Part shown: positions 21,103 through 32,700 of the stretch, one piece after another
Layout of the letters: each line of letters starts with the position of its first letter
Position numbering within the stretch: the stretch's first letter is position 1
The notes under the pieces: generated by a model
The model's database searches: none
Told to the model about the DNA's origin: nothing
What the model saw: only the letters and a program-made list of their open reading frames with translations
Origin: Austropuccinia psidii
Lineage: Eukaryota > Basidiomycota > Pucciniomycetes > Pucciniales > Sphaerophragmiaceae
Direction of reading: 5' to 3'
Length of the DNA stretch: 64,000 nt
NCBI GenBank assembly: GCA_023105745.1
Contig: JALGQZ010000007.1
Span: 53,735,569-53,799,568 of the forward strand
Program-made: the position numbers and the translations under genes

Positions 21103-24100
21103 ATGGCTTCTCCCGTCATTCCATCGATATCGTCGCCGATGAATCATCATCAATTGGAGGAGATCTCAAACTTTCTTGCCACAACCCAGCCTAATCCGGA
21201 ACAATCCTCAGGCCAATCTCATCAAGTCAATCTTAGTCTTCATGATAATTTTCTGAATCTTTCATCAGCCGATTCATTCAAGATCGACTACAGAAACTCT
21301 TCAAGCTCACCTCCAAATTCTAATATCGATCAAGCTTCTTTGATGGTTCAAGAAAATTCTTCCCAATTGATCCCGCCTTCAACTTCAAATCGCTTCGTTC
21401 CATCCCATCTTGATCTGGATGACATTCAAGCTTATGTTGATTCTCACAAAAGTAAAAAATCTGAAGTGGATCTATCAAAGTGGGATCGATTTCGATTTTG
21501 TGATGATATCTTTGGATCCTTTGACTGACCTTCTCATCATGGCTATTTGACTTCAATGTAGTCCATCTGGCGCCATAGCTTGCTCTTCTCAGCATATTAT
21601 AGCCACTGCGTCCAATAATCTCCAATTAAACCCATCTGCTCAAGATTCAAATAAACTCATCATTTTATTCTCTCTTTTCCCTATTGCTTCAAGACCAACA
21701 CCTTCTTGGTCGTTTACATTACCCTCTCCAACATTTCCTACCCTCAAACCCCATTCGCTCACTCCAGCCAATCCTCAACCTAGTCATCCAGCCGGCGTCG
21801 ATCATTTGTGGTTTTCACCCGATGGAACTCATCTTTTGATCTCAAGTCATACTAGCTCATCTCGTGATGGAATTCAGCATCTAAGACTTTCCATCCTCAT
21901 ACAAGACAGTGCTCAAGTGGATCAATGGAGATTAGGTTGGGATGAAGTAGTTTGCAACAATCTGGATGAAATCAATCAGCTTGATTCATTCCAACTTGTC
22001 CCCAAAAGAGTCCGAGCAGCTAGATTTTTAGCTGAGCCACGACGTGTACGTGTCATTGGATTTTAAAGCTGGCCAGGTTCCAATCAAAGACCTTATCTCA
22101 TTTATGCCTCGCCTTCAGTGGCTTACAGACTTCATTCCCCCTGACATGGCGGTGCCTGATGAGGAAATTTCTTTAATTCGCTCTGCAAAATACCTAAAAC
22201 CAAAAAGAACCTTGGGTCGAACCATCAATGGCTTGGTCCAAGGAAAGGGTCTGACTGCACTACTAGTGTTGAGTACCAACGAGGTAGATATTTTATTGGA
22301 TTGCTTTTTTACTATCCTTTCAGAAATTGAATCAGGCCTATTTTTTGATGATCTTATAGATTTTTGTCATCCATATGCCATTACCTCAAATGAATCTACC
22401 ACCTCATGTCTTATTAACCACTCTTAGTAACTCTACAACAGTTGCCAAGCCGCTCAAACTCACTCCATCACCATCCTTTGTAATGCCACAAAAGCAGCAT
22501 TCCACCCTTGATCTCAATCATCCACCTTCAAATCCTCAAGACTCCCAATCTACCCTTGGGCAAACTCAATTAAAGTCAGGCTCCAGCACCCAACCTCTTG
22601 GAATCGACCTTCCTCTAAATCCTACACCCCCAATCACCAATTCCAATTCCGGTTCCGGCCTATATCATTCAAATCCTACAAACTCTCAACTTGAAGGCTC
22701 AATCGATAAATTCGGCTCATCAACTCATTCTATTCCGAGTTATGGATCAATCGGGTCAAAATCAAATGAATTGGATTTCAAGCCTGGTGGGAGATTTGAT
22801 TCCAATCCATCCAATCAATTTGATAACCTAATGAATTCATTCAAATTACCAAGAAGAGAAATTCAGATTGCCACTATTGGTTTTCCGATGGAGCGCAGAG
22901 ACTCATCCGACGATGTCGAGGTTCCCCCTTTGCTGATTGCTTTTAAAACCCTCACAAAACCAATTGTCCCGGCCCCAATCAAACAAACCATGATAACAGG
23001 AATTAGCGATGGTCACAAGTTTCCAATTTCTGATGATAAAAATCAGATGGGTGGCTCTCAATTCTCCATGGGTGAAGAAGATATTGGCGATTATATCACC
23101 GGCCTAGGAGATTTAGATGATGCGTTTGATAACCCTCTTGAGCAAAATTTTTCTAATAGGAACAATCCTAACGAAAATAACAACAATGAACATACTCAGA
23201 AAGAAGTATCAAAAGATCTTCCACATCAAAATGAAAAGATGGAGGAAGATGTTTTACTAAGTAACAAACGAAAAGACTCTGTTGATTCACGCAAGCAAAA
23301 AATCAAACGGAGGCGTTATGAACCAATCTTTGGACTTGACGATAAGGGTCATAATACTGAAGGCGAAGGTGAAGTATCTGATGGGTTTATTGAACTAGCG
23401 GAAATATTTCTAGATTTTGACGATAGCATTATTCCTAGTTGGGTCTTGTTTGTTATTTCCTTCAATGATCTTCAATTCAGCTGACCCTGTTATGTTCACT
23501 TTTACCAATCAATTTACAATTTAGCAATCACTCTACAACTTCTCTCTAATTTATCTATTGTAGATCCATTTGATCATAACATGGATTGTCGCCCAATCTT
23601 ACATACCTTAAACTTTTTAGAAGTTGAACTTGAACCCTCTAATGTGAAATCTCCTACAATTCGTTTGCTAGCAACTTATTCCAAATCCAATTCAACTGAA
23701 AATTTAATTAAATTCTCCGCTGAGTTACAATGTTGGGATGCTAGATATGAACGTACCAGTTTGTCAAATGGATTTCTTGGACTTGAATGCTTTAATGAAA
23801 AACAAAATAATAGAAAATCAAATTCAGAAATTTTGCAGGGACCTGAAGAATGGGTAAGCACATCGAGTGTCTTTATCCTCTTCTGCTTAGTTATTTTATT
23901 GTTTATGACTCATTCGAGTTAATCATAATAGGTCATAAATAGATCCGTCAACAAAAAACTTGACTCTGATTATGCTACAATCTGCAAAATTTGTAATATT
24001 ATACCTAATTGGAAGGGTAAAATAGGAAGCTTCCTTATATTTATCAAGAAGACAATAATTGATCATGAGAATTCGAAAGAAAATTGTAGAGATCAATTTG

Positions 24101-25913
24101 AATGTTTAATATTGAATTCGTTGAGTGCTCAAGCCTTTGTCATCTTTCAAGTTTTTTTTTTCTTTTCACTAACTTGCCATAAAACATGCTTTAAATAGGG
24201 GTGATTTATCAACCTTGGAAGTGAAACTTTTGTCATCAATTGAAGAAGAAGATTTGAGAAAACTTTGCATCTCATTTCATGGTATTTGGTGTTGCACCAT
24301 GAACAAATTTGGTAAAGTGAGAGCGTCACCTCTAAGTAAATATGTTTTTTTCTTGGCAAATTTTAATTTTCATTGCTCATCGCTGTTTGAGTTTGGGATT
24401 TCAGTTACATCAGAACAACCACATCTACTCGTTGGCTTAATCATGGGAGCAATTTATAATCGAGAGCCAGCAGATGATATAGTCAGATTATTGAGTTACA
24501 AGGTCGATGAAAACAATGTATCTCAAGCCAATCGATTCGATTATAGTTTGATTTTTGATCAAATTAGTGGATTCATTGCTAGTTTGTCTATTGGTTTCAG
24601 GAATTATGAATTGGATCCATTAATACATATTGCTTGGAACTTAGGTTATGATATTTGGAGGTTTGTGCTATTGATTCAACGATTTCAAGTGCAAATTTTT
24701 AATAAACATAAAAGCTTTACTGAATTTTGCTGATTAGTGCTATTCCTGGTTATGAGAATGCTGCCGAGTTTGCTTTAATTGGTCGTTGGTTGAGCGCAAC
24801 TTTAACAATGGGTACTAGCGTCAAACAAGAAACTTATTCTCGTAAGATCTTTCATTAAATCATTAAACTCAAATAGAATTGTGATAGTTATCTTGAGGCA
24901 ATTTTTCATAGGTTCCTTGTGGCAGATGATTGGGTTTGCGAGATGGTATCTAAGATTGTGTCATAAGATCATCAGTTCAACTGAACCAAGTAAGCGAGCT
25001 GGCACAAATAATCTTATCGTTATCATAGGAGATTTTTACTGATTAAGGCAATTTGTAATTAGATTCGCCGACACCGCATCTTTGTTTACTTCCTCTGACC
25101 AGTTTCACTTTTTTCTATTTGTTCAAGATGGCTTTACTTTTTACCTCTTTCTCACAATGGCTTTTAGTCATTAAGCCCAATAATTTTTCACCGCGATTTG
25201 CGAGTTCAAAATCTGGAGAAGTGAGCTTAAACGATGAAGTAGAATTAGCCAAGAGTATATTCAATGAAATCTGGGACCATCAAAATCCAATTCATATGGA
25301 AAGCTGGGGTAAACTATTACAAGACATCGGACCAACGGTGATACCTAAACCAAGCACTGATCTCAGCAGTTAGTATAATTTCCTTTGCTTTAAGATTAAA
25401 CCTGTGAAAATTGATCATTGTTTTATGGTACAATGCAAACTAATATTTGATCAATTTGCTTTAGAAATGCCTCTCCGACATGTTGAAAGTTTTTCGGCAC
25501 CTTTGGCGACATTAGATTTAAATCAAGTTGAAGAAGCTGTAATGATTCTAAGAAAAAGCATCACAAAGCATCCACAATTAATAAAAACTGAAAAACACAA
25601 TCTAATAAATTTTTTTAATAACAACACCTTGAAAGATGATTTAAAAACGTTTGATATAATATCAGGTGAACGGATTCAAAATACGAAAAAATCACATAAT
25701 AATCAAGTTTCATTTAAGCAGTGCATCAAATGTCAAGCCAAATCAAAAAAGAAGAAAAAGAGTTTTTGGAACCAGGATTCATTGAAAACTCAAGCAGGAA
25801 ATAGTAGCAATCTTCACAATGAAAAGGATTTTTTGAGTCCATTTGAATTTTCTTCAAGAGAATTTTTTAGAAAGTGTATTTGTTCTGGATTTTGGGTTTC
25901 ATCTTCATCTTAA
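21103..25913 (+). CDS. Probable Mediator tail subunit 16 (MED16/SIN4), intron-rich
   Basis: The only clear host gene. MED16 belongs to the Mediator tail, which links activators to RNA polymerase II in the nucleus. The N-terminus from ATG 21103 (MASPVIPS) is Ser/Pro/Asn-rich and disordered. Then come WD40-like blades: PSGAIACSSQHIIAT near 21565, LWFSPDGTHLLISS near 21806, and LTALLVLSTNE spliced to IFVIHM. A long low-complexity acidic stretch with a KRRRYEP motif follows (22360-23437), then helical segments such as GRWLSATL, WQMIGFARWYL and FSQWLLVI, and finally a Cys pair region CIKC...CICSGFW, like the C-terminal zinc motif of MED16. Introns with matching phase: 22046-22118, 22284-22359, 24336-24404, 24661-24737, 24842-24911, 24990-25062, 25369-25464; likely also about 23438-23563 and 23854-23931. 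Boundaries near 21480-21561 and 24150-24198 are unresolved. No lesion is certain. Family assignment is by motif recognition only. Confidence 0.65.
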
Positions 25914-27062
25914 TCTACTATAGAAAGTTCTCTCATTGATACCAAAGTTAATGCTATAGTTATTGGTCATAAGAAATAAAAGGCTAATCTTTTTTTTTGT
26001 AGAATTTAGTTAATTTCAGAATTACTGAGAATGATGCATTAATAATTATTATTATTTCGCCCTTTCGCAAGAATCACATATTTTGGTTCTATATAACCAA
26101 AGACAAACTGTCATAAATTCTCAATCATGCAAAATCTTTGGCATGGTTCATAGCAAGAAGTAAAATTCATTCATCAAAATAATATTTTTCTAATGCCCCG
26201 TTTTTCTCCCTTGAAATAAATGGAGCTTTAATATTACTGGGCCTGATCAGCCACATTGTGCTTTGGTCTAGTTGCGTCAATTCTCAAATTAGACGGAAAG
26301 ATTTCCCAACAAAGTCGATAAAAAAACAAGGGTTTAACCCCCTAACCCCTCCCCCGCCCCATGACCGTTTAACTTTTGAAACGTTAATTCCAACCATTTT
26401 AAATTGTTACATTGAAATATGATTAATATTTATCTTTCAGTGTTTTTTATGTCACAGCTCAAGAACCTTTGAATTTTATTGAGCAATTTCATCATTTTTG
26501 TATTTTTAAAGTCATTTATAAATTAAAATTGATTCAATATATATCTTTTTAATTAAATGAACTCATTACTGTAGAAACAAAAAACCTGCCTAATGCTTGC
26601 CTATAGAGTACGCCCATAACTTGTTTTATTAATACATATAAACCCTTTGTTTTTTTTGTTTTTTTTTTCTTTTATGAATAAGGGAATAAATGAAGAAAAA
26701 TAATTTAAAAAAACCTGGATTTAATTTTTCTCTTGAACAATTTTCTAATGAAACTATTATATTGTTTTTTTGGTAAATGGATAAATATGCACAGACATTG
26801 AACCCTCAATTCTTTTAAAATACATAAATATTTATACAAGGAATTTCATTTTATTTTATTTAAGCAAATCAATTATTATGATTTTTTTTAAAAGAATGTC
26901 AATATTTCTTGTTTTCTGTTTTTTCAAAAAAATTGAATAATAGGTTACCTGGTGGCTAAATACAAATTCAAACTTTCAAAGTTTGAATAAAATTAAAAAT
27001 TTATTAATGATTGATTAACTTTAAAAAATTCTTGTTTGTTTAATTTTTTTATGAAAAATTTT
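25914..27062. other. Intergenic DNA downstream of the MED16-like gene
   Basis: No gene seen. A short C-rich patch at about 26330-26370 (CCCCCTAACCCCTCCCCC) stands out in AT-rich surroundings. T-rich runs follow near 26640-26670. The stretch ends at the duplicated ATTTT (27058-27062) of the next solo LTR. Confidence 0.5.
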
Positions 27063-29185
27063 TGTGAGCCTGTGAGGTATGTATAACATACCCATAAGGC
27101 CACAAATGACTTTATACACAGTTAAATTTGTCTTTAACAGACTTTTCATTGAATTTAAAATAAAAAATAACAAAAAATAAGTATAACTTTTTTTTGGATA
27201 AACAAAGCTATAAATATTATGTCATTTTTGGATTCTACACCAAAAATAACCTAGGGTACACCCATAAGGTGTTATACCCAAAAACACTTATTTCTTATGT
27301 TATTGGAAGATTTAAGAATCTCACAGTACTAATGTAACTTTTTTAACATTTTTTAAAATTGTTAAATTTAAGCTTAAATAAGCTTAAATTTAAAGTTGCA
27401 TAAAGTTTATGCAAACTTACCAAAATTTTAGTTAAAATTGAGGTGTTGTGTATATTTACTGAATTGTCTAAGGATTTGCCATACAGAATGTAAATCCTGC
27501 GTGAGCTCAATTTAAAAGGGTTTAAGGCCATAGTATGGATTTAAAGAAACAAAAGGGCAAAATCCACGCAGAAAGGTGGGACAAAGGAAAAAGACAAAAT
27601 AGAGCTGGGGTACCCAACTTTTTGGATCTGCAAGGATTCAATTAAGGTTGTCCACCTGTATTGGAGGATTTTCAGCCTTATTTAAGCTTTAAGATTAGAC
27701 TTTGATCCAACATTAAAGTTTAAACTGGTTTTATCCCAAGTTAGACAGGAATTTCAAGCTGCCAAAGGGTAAATCCCAATATGCAGGCTTGAATTTAAGG
27801 TTTTAAGAACTGTCAAAACTTAATTAAGCTTAAAACTTTAAGGTTACAAGCATTAAAACCTTATCAAAAGTTAAGGTTTGGTGTGTATTGCTATTTTACG
27901 TGGAAAAATAGCAATAACTTCAAAAATTCATTAAAAATCCAATTCTTAATGGATTTGCTTGAAAATCTCACACAGCTTACAATTTAATATTATCTATATA
28001 TAAATTGAATTTCAAGTATCTTTTATAAATAAATTTCCTGGGTATTTAGCCTGGATATTTACTCTTTCAATTAAAGCTCAAAGAAAATTATAATTTCTTT
28101 AAAAATTGAGTTTAAGAGATTTCTGCTTGAAACTCTATCTTTAAGTTGTTCATGTGATGAACTTTAATATAAATAAGTTTATTTTTATTAAAAACTTAAA
28201 ATAATTAGTTTAAATGAGGATTAAAGCTACATGGAGTTAAGAATAACACTGGTAACTTTAAATTGGAATTAAAAATGAGTTACCTTAAGTTAAGAACTTT
28301 ATTTTTAAGCATGGTTTTTCAGTTTTGACCTGAGCACGCCTTCTATATTAATTATGAATCATGAGAGCTGCTCTGAAGACATAAAAAGATTCTTTTCATC
28401 ACTGTTTTGTCCATTGTTCATTATCAAATCCAATCATATTAGAAATTTAAACAGGTAAAGCTTTATGAAATATATAATATTATTATTAAAGTAATTCTTA
28501 AGTTATTTTATTCTGTATTAATTAAAATTAAAGAATTGAAATCATAGAATTCAGATTATTGTTGTAATCACTAATAATACATTTTATTATATAAAATTAT
28601 CATCTTAAATATCTTTTAAAATCCACAAATTCCTCTTAAAAACTCTTCAATCTTAATTTTTATTATAAAAAGTTGTTTTATCTTTAAAATTATTGGTTTT
28701 TGACATGTCTTTAACTTATAATTATTATTTAGTATAATAACTGTTGTTGTTTAACTTGTTGTATTAAATAAATATTATAAGTAAGTTTTCTCTAAGGTTC
28801 TATATCTTTTTTTATCTAGTATTAGTTTTTTTTTATATAGAAATTTTCTATAAGAATTATTTATGCACAGTGTGTGTTTTAATTCTTATAAGTGGTTAAT
28901 ATTCATATTTTCCATGTGTAATTGTCTCATTAAGAGATTTACACTTCTTATTGTTATAATTGTCAGTGACTATAACAATAATAGCATAATTATAATTTAT
29001 ATTTTTATTATTATTATTATATTGTTATAATAATAATTAATTATTATTTTTTTATAATTATTTTTAATAATTATATTTAAATTTGTGGTTATAGTATTCT
29101 ATTATATTATATATTTCTACTGAGGACAGTCATAGTACTCTTGATATTGCTACTATTATCAAGATTTTCATAGACAAACCTTACA
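27063..29185 (+). mobile_element. Solo Gypsy LTR, related to Gypsy-1
   Basis: Starts TGTGAGCCTGTGAGG and ends CAAACCTTACA, 2123 bp, flanked by a 5-bp target-site duplication ATTTT (27058-27062 and 29186-29190). It shares the Gypsy-1 LTR landmarks in order: GGCCACAA after the start, CACCTAGGGTA-like, GGGTACCCAACTT, ACGTGGAA, and CATAGTACT near the end. No internal region is present, so it is the product of LTR-LTR recombination. It has diverged substantially from Gypsy-1 and keeps hardly any ACGT motifs. Confidence 0.9.
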
Positions 29186-29190
29186 ATTTT

Positions 29191-30608
29191 GGTGATAAAT
29201 AATTTGATTAAAGTTTTAAAGTTTTTTTTCTTGATATTTTAATTTATCATATAAGGTAAATAATAAAACTAAATTTAAACCAAAATTATATTGATCAAAT
29301 TACCTAAAGCTTATTTTTAAAAAATAAGGCCCCATTCATAAATGGGGTTTTTAAAAAAAAATGTAGAGATTTTCAATAAGTTTTGAATAATTTTTAAACA
29401 AGAAAATAATTAAAAAAAATCCTTTATTTTTTTTTCAAATTATGTTTTAAAAGGTAAAACAGTGATAAAAAAACTTCAACCTTTTAGGTTTAATGGGAAT
29501 TTTGAGTCTCAAGTGAAAAAAAACTGATTAAGGAATTTTCTTGGGACCTTTCAAAAAACAAAAGTTACCAGAAACATATCACTTTTTGTATTTCTTTCTT
29601 TTAAATAAGTTGGCTGTAAAGTTTGTTTTTGGGAACTATTAATGGATGTTGAATATAGAATATATAATTTGAATCTTCATTTATGAAGATGTCAAAAAAT
29701 CAGAAGATAATTTCAAACAATTAATATGAGGAGTATTTAGATTCCACCACATTTATAACAATAGAAAAATTGAAATATTTTTCATTTAGAAAGGCTTGGA
29801 ACTATTTTGATGATTTATGCTGAAAATTTTGATTGGTTCATCAAGTGCTTAGGACTAAATCTTATAAAGGACTACATGTGAAGAGGAAATTCATTAAAAA
29901 TGCAATTTAATTTAAGGAAATAATCTTATTGAATGGACCATAGATATATTCTTGAAATGTTTGGCCATTTTTTTAATCTTGGAAATCTCCCTGAATATCA
30001 GGTTCTTCTTTGCATAGTTAAATATATTATTAATGAAAGGTATGAATTCAAAATTGTCTAAGTTAAATTTAACCTATTTTTAATTTATTAGTACTTGTGT
30101 TTCATGTTATATAGGTTTCTGAATCTTCATGATATACAATGATATATTCAAATGAAAAGTTATTTTTTTCAAAATACAGGGTATATAGGTATCATTGAGG
30201 AAATATATAAGAAAAGTATAGTGATTTTGCCTTCATATCAAGACAAATGGAAGACTAAATTAAATAGAAAAAGTTTCAAAATTATTCTTTTTTAGTGTTT
30301 AATGACTTGATATGGAAACTTCTTTTTTCTTTCATAGTTGATTTTCTTAATAATTCTCATTGATAACTCACTTAAACATTTCTGGGGGAATTTTATCCTT
30401 TAATACATTATTATTATGTTTTTTCTCAAGCCTAATTTATGCAAAGATATCATAAATAAGGTCCAGAGGTTTTCATTTTAGTACATATTAAATGTGATCT
30501 TAGGGTATCCTTAGAATTCTATGGTCATATTACTAACCTTCTTCATGAAAACTTATAAAGAACCTTATTATGACTATACACACTCAGAAACCAAGTGAGA
30601 AAAGTTAT
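29191..30608. other. AT-rich DNA, nothing recognised
   Basis: No open frame of note, no RNA gene and no clear repeat. Confidence 0.5.
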
Positions 30609-31420
30609 TGTGAGATTTAGATTTATTTTCATATACCAAAAAAGATCATAAAAGACAAAAATTAAAATTCAAGAAATTTCATCATTCCTTGTAACATAAT
30701 TTTAAATTAATGACAAAAATAGAAAAATACAATTTCCTTTTTATAAAATAAATAACCAAGGAAATTAAAAAAAAAAAAAAATTAACAGTTTTCTCAAAAA
30801 AAAAACTTGAGAAAAAAATGAAATTTTATTAAAAATTTGGAAAGAATTTATATTTTTGAAAAAAAAAAGTTCATAAAATTTATGTTTTTTTTTCTTATTA
30901 AAAAGGAAAATTCTTATTTTCATATTGAATTCTACATAAAAATTGACCTTAGGTCACCTTCAGGTAAAAGTTCTGCAGCTTAACCTTAAAAAAGCTTAAA
31001 TCAAGTGTTGAGAATTTGGAATATGAAAATCTGAACATAATAAAAATTCAATGTAACTTGTTCCAAATTTGTTGTTAACAATAATTTTTCATGTTAAAAA
31101 TAAGGTTTGTTGAATACTTGAGAAGATATTAGGAATGGAATTATTTTAATTAAAGATTTCAAAATGTGTAGGTGTTTTTCATGAGTGAAATTTAATTTAA
31201 AGTTGTTTACTGCAAATTTTTAATTGAATTAAAAAATAAAGTTATAGAATGATGACTTTTGGAGAGAATAAATAAAAAATTTGGAAAGATTAATTTTTGA
31301 GGGTGAAAGGCAAATTTCTTCAAAGGGTACCATGCTTCCCCAAGTTCCTTAAATCTGTGTGTAGAATGTTAAAATCCACTTAAAAAACTCACTAATTTTG
31401 GCTGTGGTATTTTTCACAGG
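30609..31420 (+). mobile_element. Decayed Gypsy LTR fragment
   Basis: TGTGAGATTTAGATTTATTT opens it and is followed by ATATACCAAAAAAGATCATAA, parallel to the start of the Gypsy-1 LTR. Further matches are ATTCTACATAAAAATTGACC near 30926 and AAGGGTACCATGCTTCCCCA near 31325, in the right order and spacing. The 3' end cannot be traced and no target-site duplication is visible. Confidence 0.5.
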
Positions 31421-32092
31421 GTCTGTGACTCAATTGAAAATGAGATTTTGATACAAACCAGGTCATTCTTAGCTGTTCCAAAGTGTCAGAGTTAGTCTAT
31501 GTAGAAGCTCTAAGAATGTAAAAAAACGCTTGATACTATGACTTTAAAATGGTATAGATGATTAATTTTTTTGAATTGAAAAGGCTCTACTGTTATTTCA
31601 AAGCTGTGTTGATGGGTCTGATGCAAAAATTGGTTGCAGTAATTGGATATAAATTGGTAGAAAAATAACTACAATAATCAATTAATTTAATTATATAAAA
31701 GTCAGTCTAAAGGTACTAATGTTATAAGACAGTTTTACCATATAAAAATATTAAAGTAAAATGATTAGGTCCTTTTCTAGTAAGAAAGCTGTGAGGGGCT
31801 GGTGGGCTCTTTACACATCTTAAGACTGAAAATTCTCACTCTGGAGGCTGGATTATGGTTCTGCACTATCAATTTTGATGTCAGTACAATCAGAATTGTG
31901 GTTTTGGGAACACAAATGATCATTCTGGATCAATACAGGATGATAAGAATCTTCGCAGGCCACATTAGAATTTTTAAGACATTTCCAGATTTTTTGGATG
32001 ACTAATATTAGTCATTCCTGGTGGGTTTAAGCTTTAAAAAACCATTATTTTAAGTATTTAATCAGTAATGGATAGTGTACAGGTTTGGTACA
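31421..32092. other. Unassigned sequence
   Basis: A 67-codon open frame at 31802-32005 has no recognisable domain and no support as a gene. It may belong to the decayed LTR on its left or to the repeat array on its right. Confidence 0.35.
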
Positions 32093-32700
32093 GACCAGTA
32101 TTGGCCCAAAAACTTCCAAACCAGATATCTCAGTCAATAATTGAGATATCAAGAATCCAAGAGGACAAAATTGAAGTGCTTAATGAGATCCTTAATTTTA
32201 ATTTTTCTATAGAATAGAAAAAGCTAAAAGGGCTTGAAATTTTTTGATGTATTTTTTTACATCAGGATGTGGCTTAAAAAACTTCAAATCCAGATATCTC
32301 TGTTATTTTGGAAGATATAAGAACTCTGATGATACAGAATTTTAGAGCTTGATGAGCTCTACACTCTATATATTATTCAGTACAGCTTTATGAATATATG
32401 GAAAAGATAAAGGGGCTTCTTTATATTACTATTTTGAGAAATTTTTGAACCCAGATCTCTTAGCCAATTTTGAAGATACAGATTTCAAAGGTATCTCAAT
32501 GTAAATATCTCACTCATATATCAAATATGGCTATACCTTCTTACAGATTTGTACAAGCCCTCTTAAAAATTTAAGAGGTTTCTTTAGCTTAAAGGTGTGA
32601 AAATGGTATCTCTTGAACTAGAGGTGCTACTGGAAAATGGATAAAACAACTAGATAGTTCTCACTGAGAGCTTAAAAAATGATACCATCTTCATAGGATT
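32093..32700. repeat. Imperfect tandem repeat, unit about 165 bp
   Basis: Successive units carry an AACTTC-CCAGATATCTC block (near 32107, 32280 and, degraded, 32440) followed by a GATAT-AAGAA block and then an AAAAGGGGCTT-like block. A fourth, weaker unit starts near 32593 with GGTATCTCTTGAA. The unit spacing is about 160-175 bp. No coding capacity is seen. Confidence 0.45.

Noticed and set aside
26335..26365. Telomere-like CCCTAA sequence
   Set aside because: Only one unit is present, not an array, and it lies in the interior of the window.
31802..32005. 67-codon plus-strand open frame as a small gene
   Set aside because: No domain, no clear promoter or splice context, and it is next to decayed repeat sequence.
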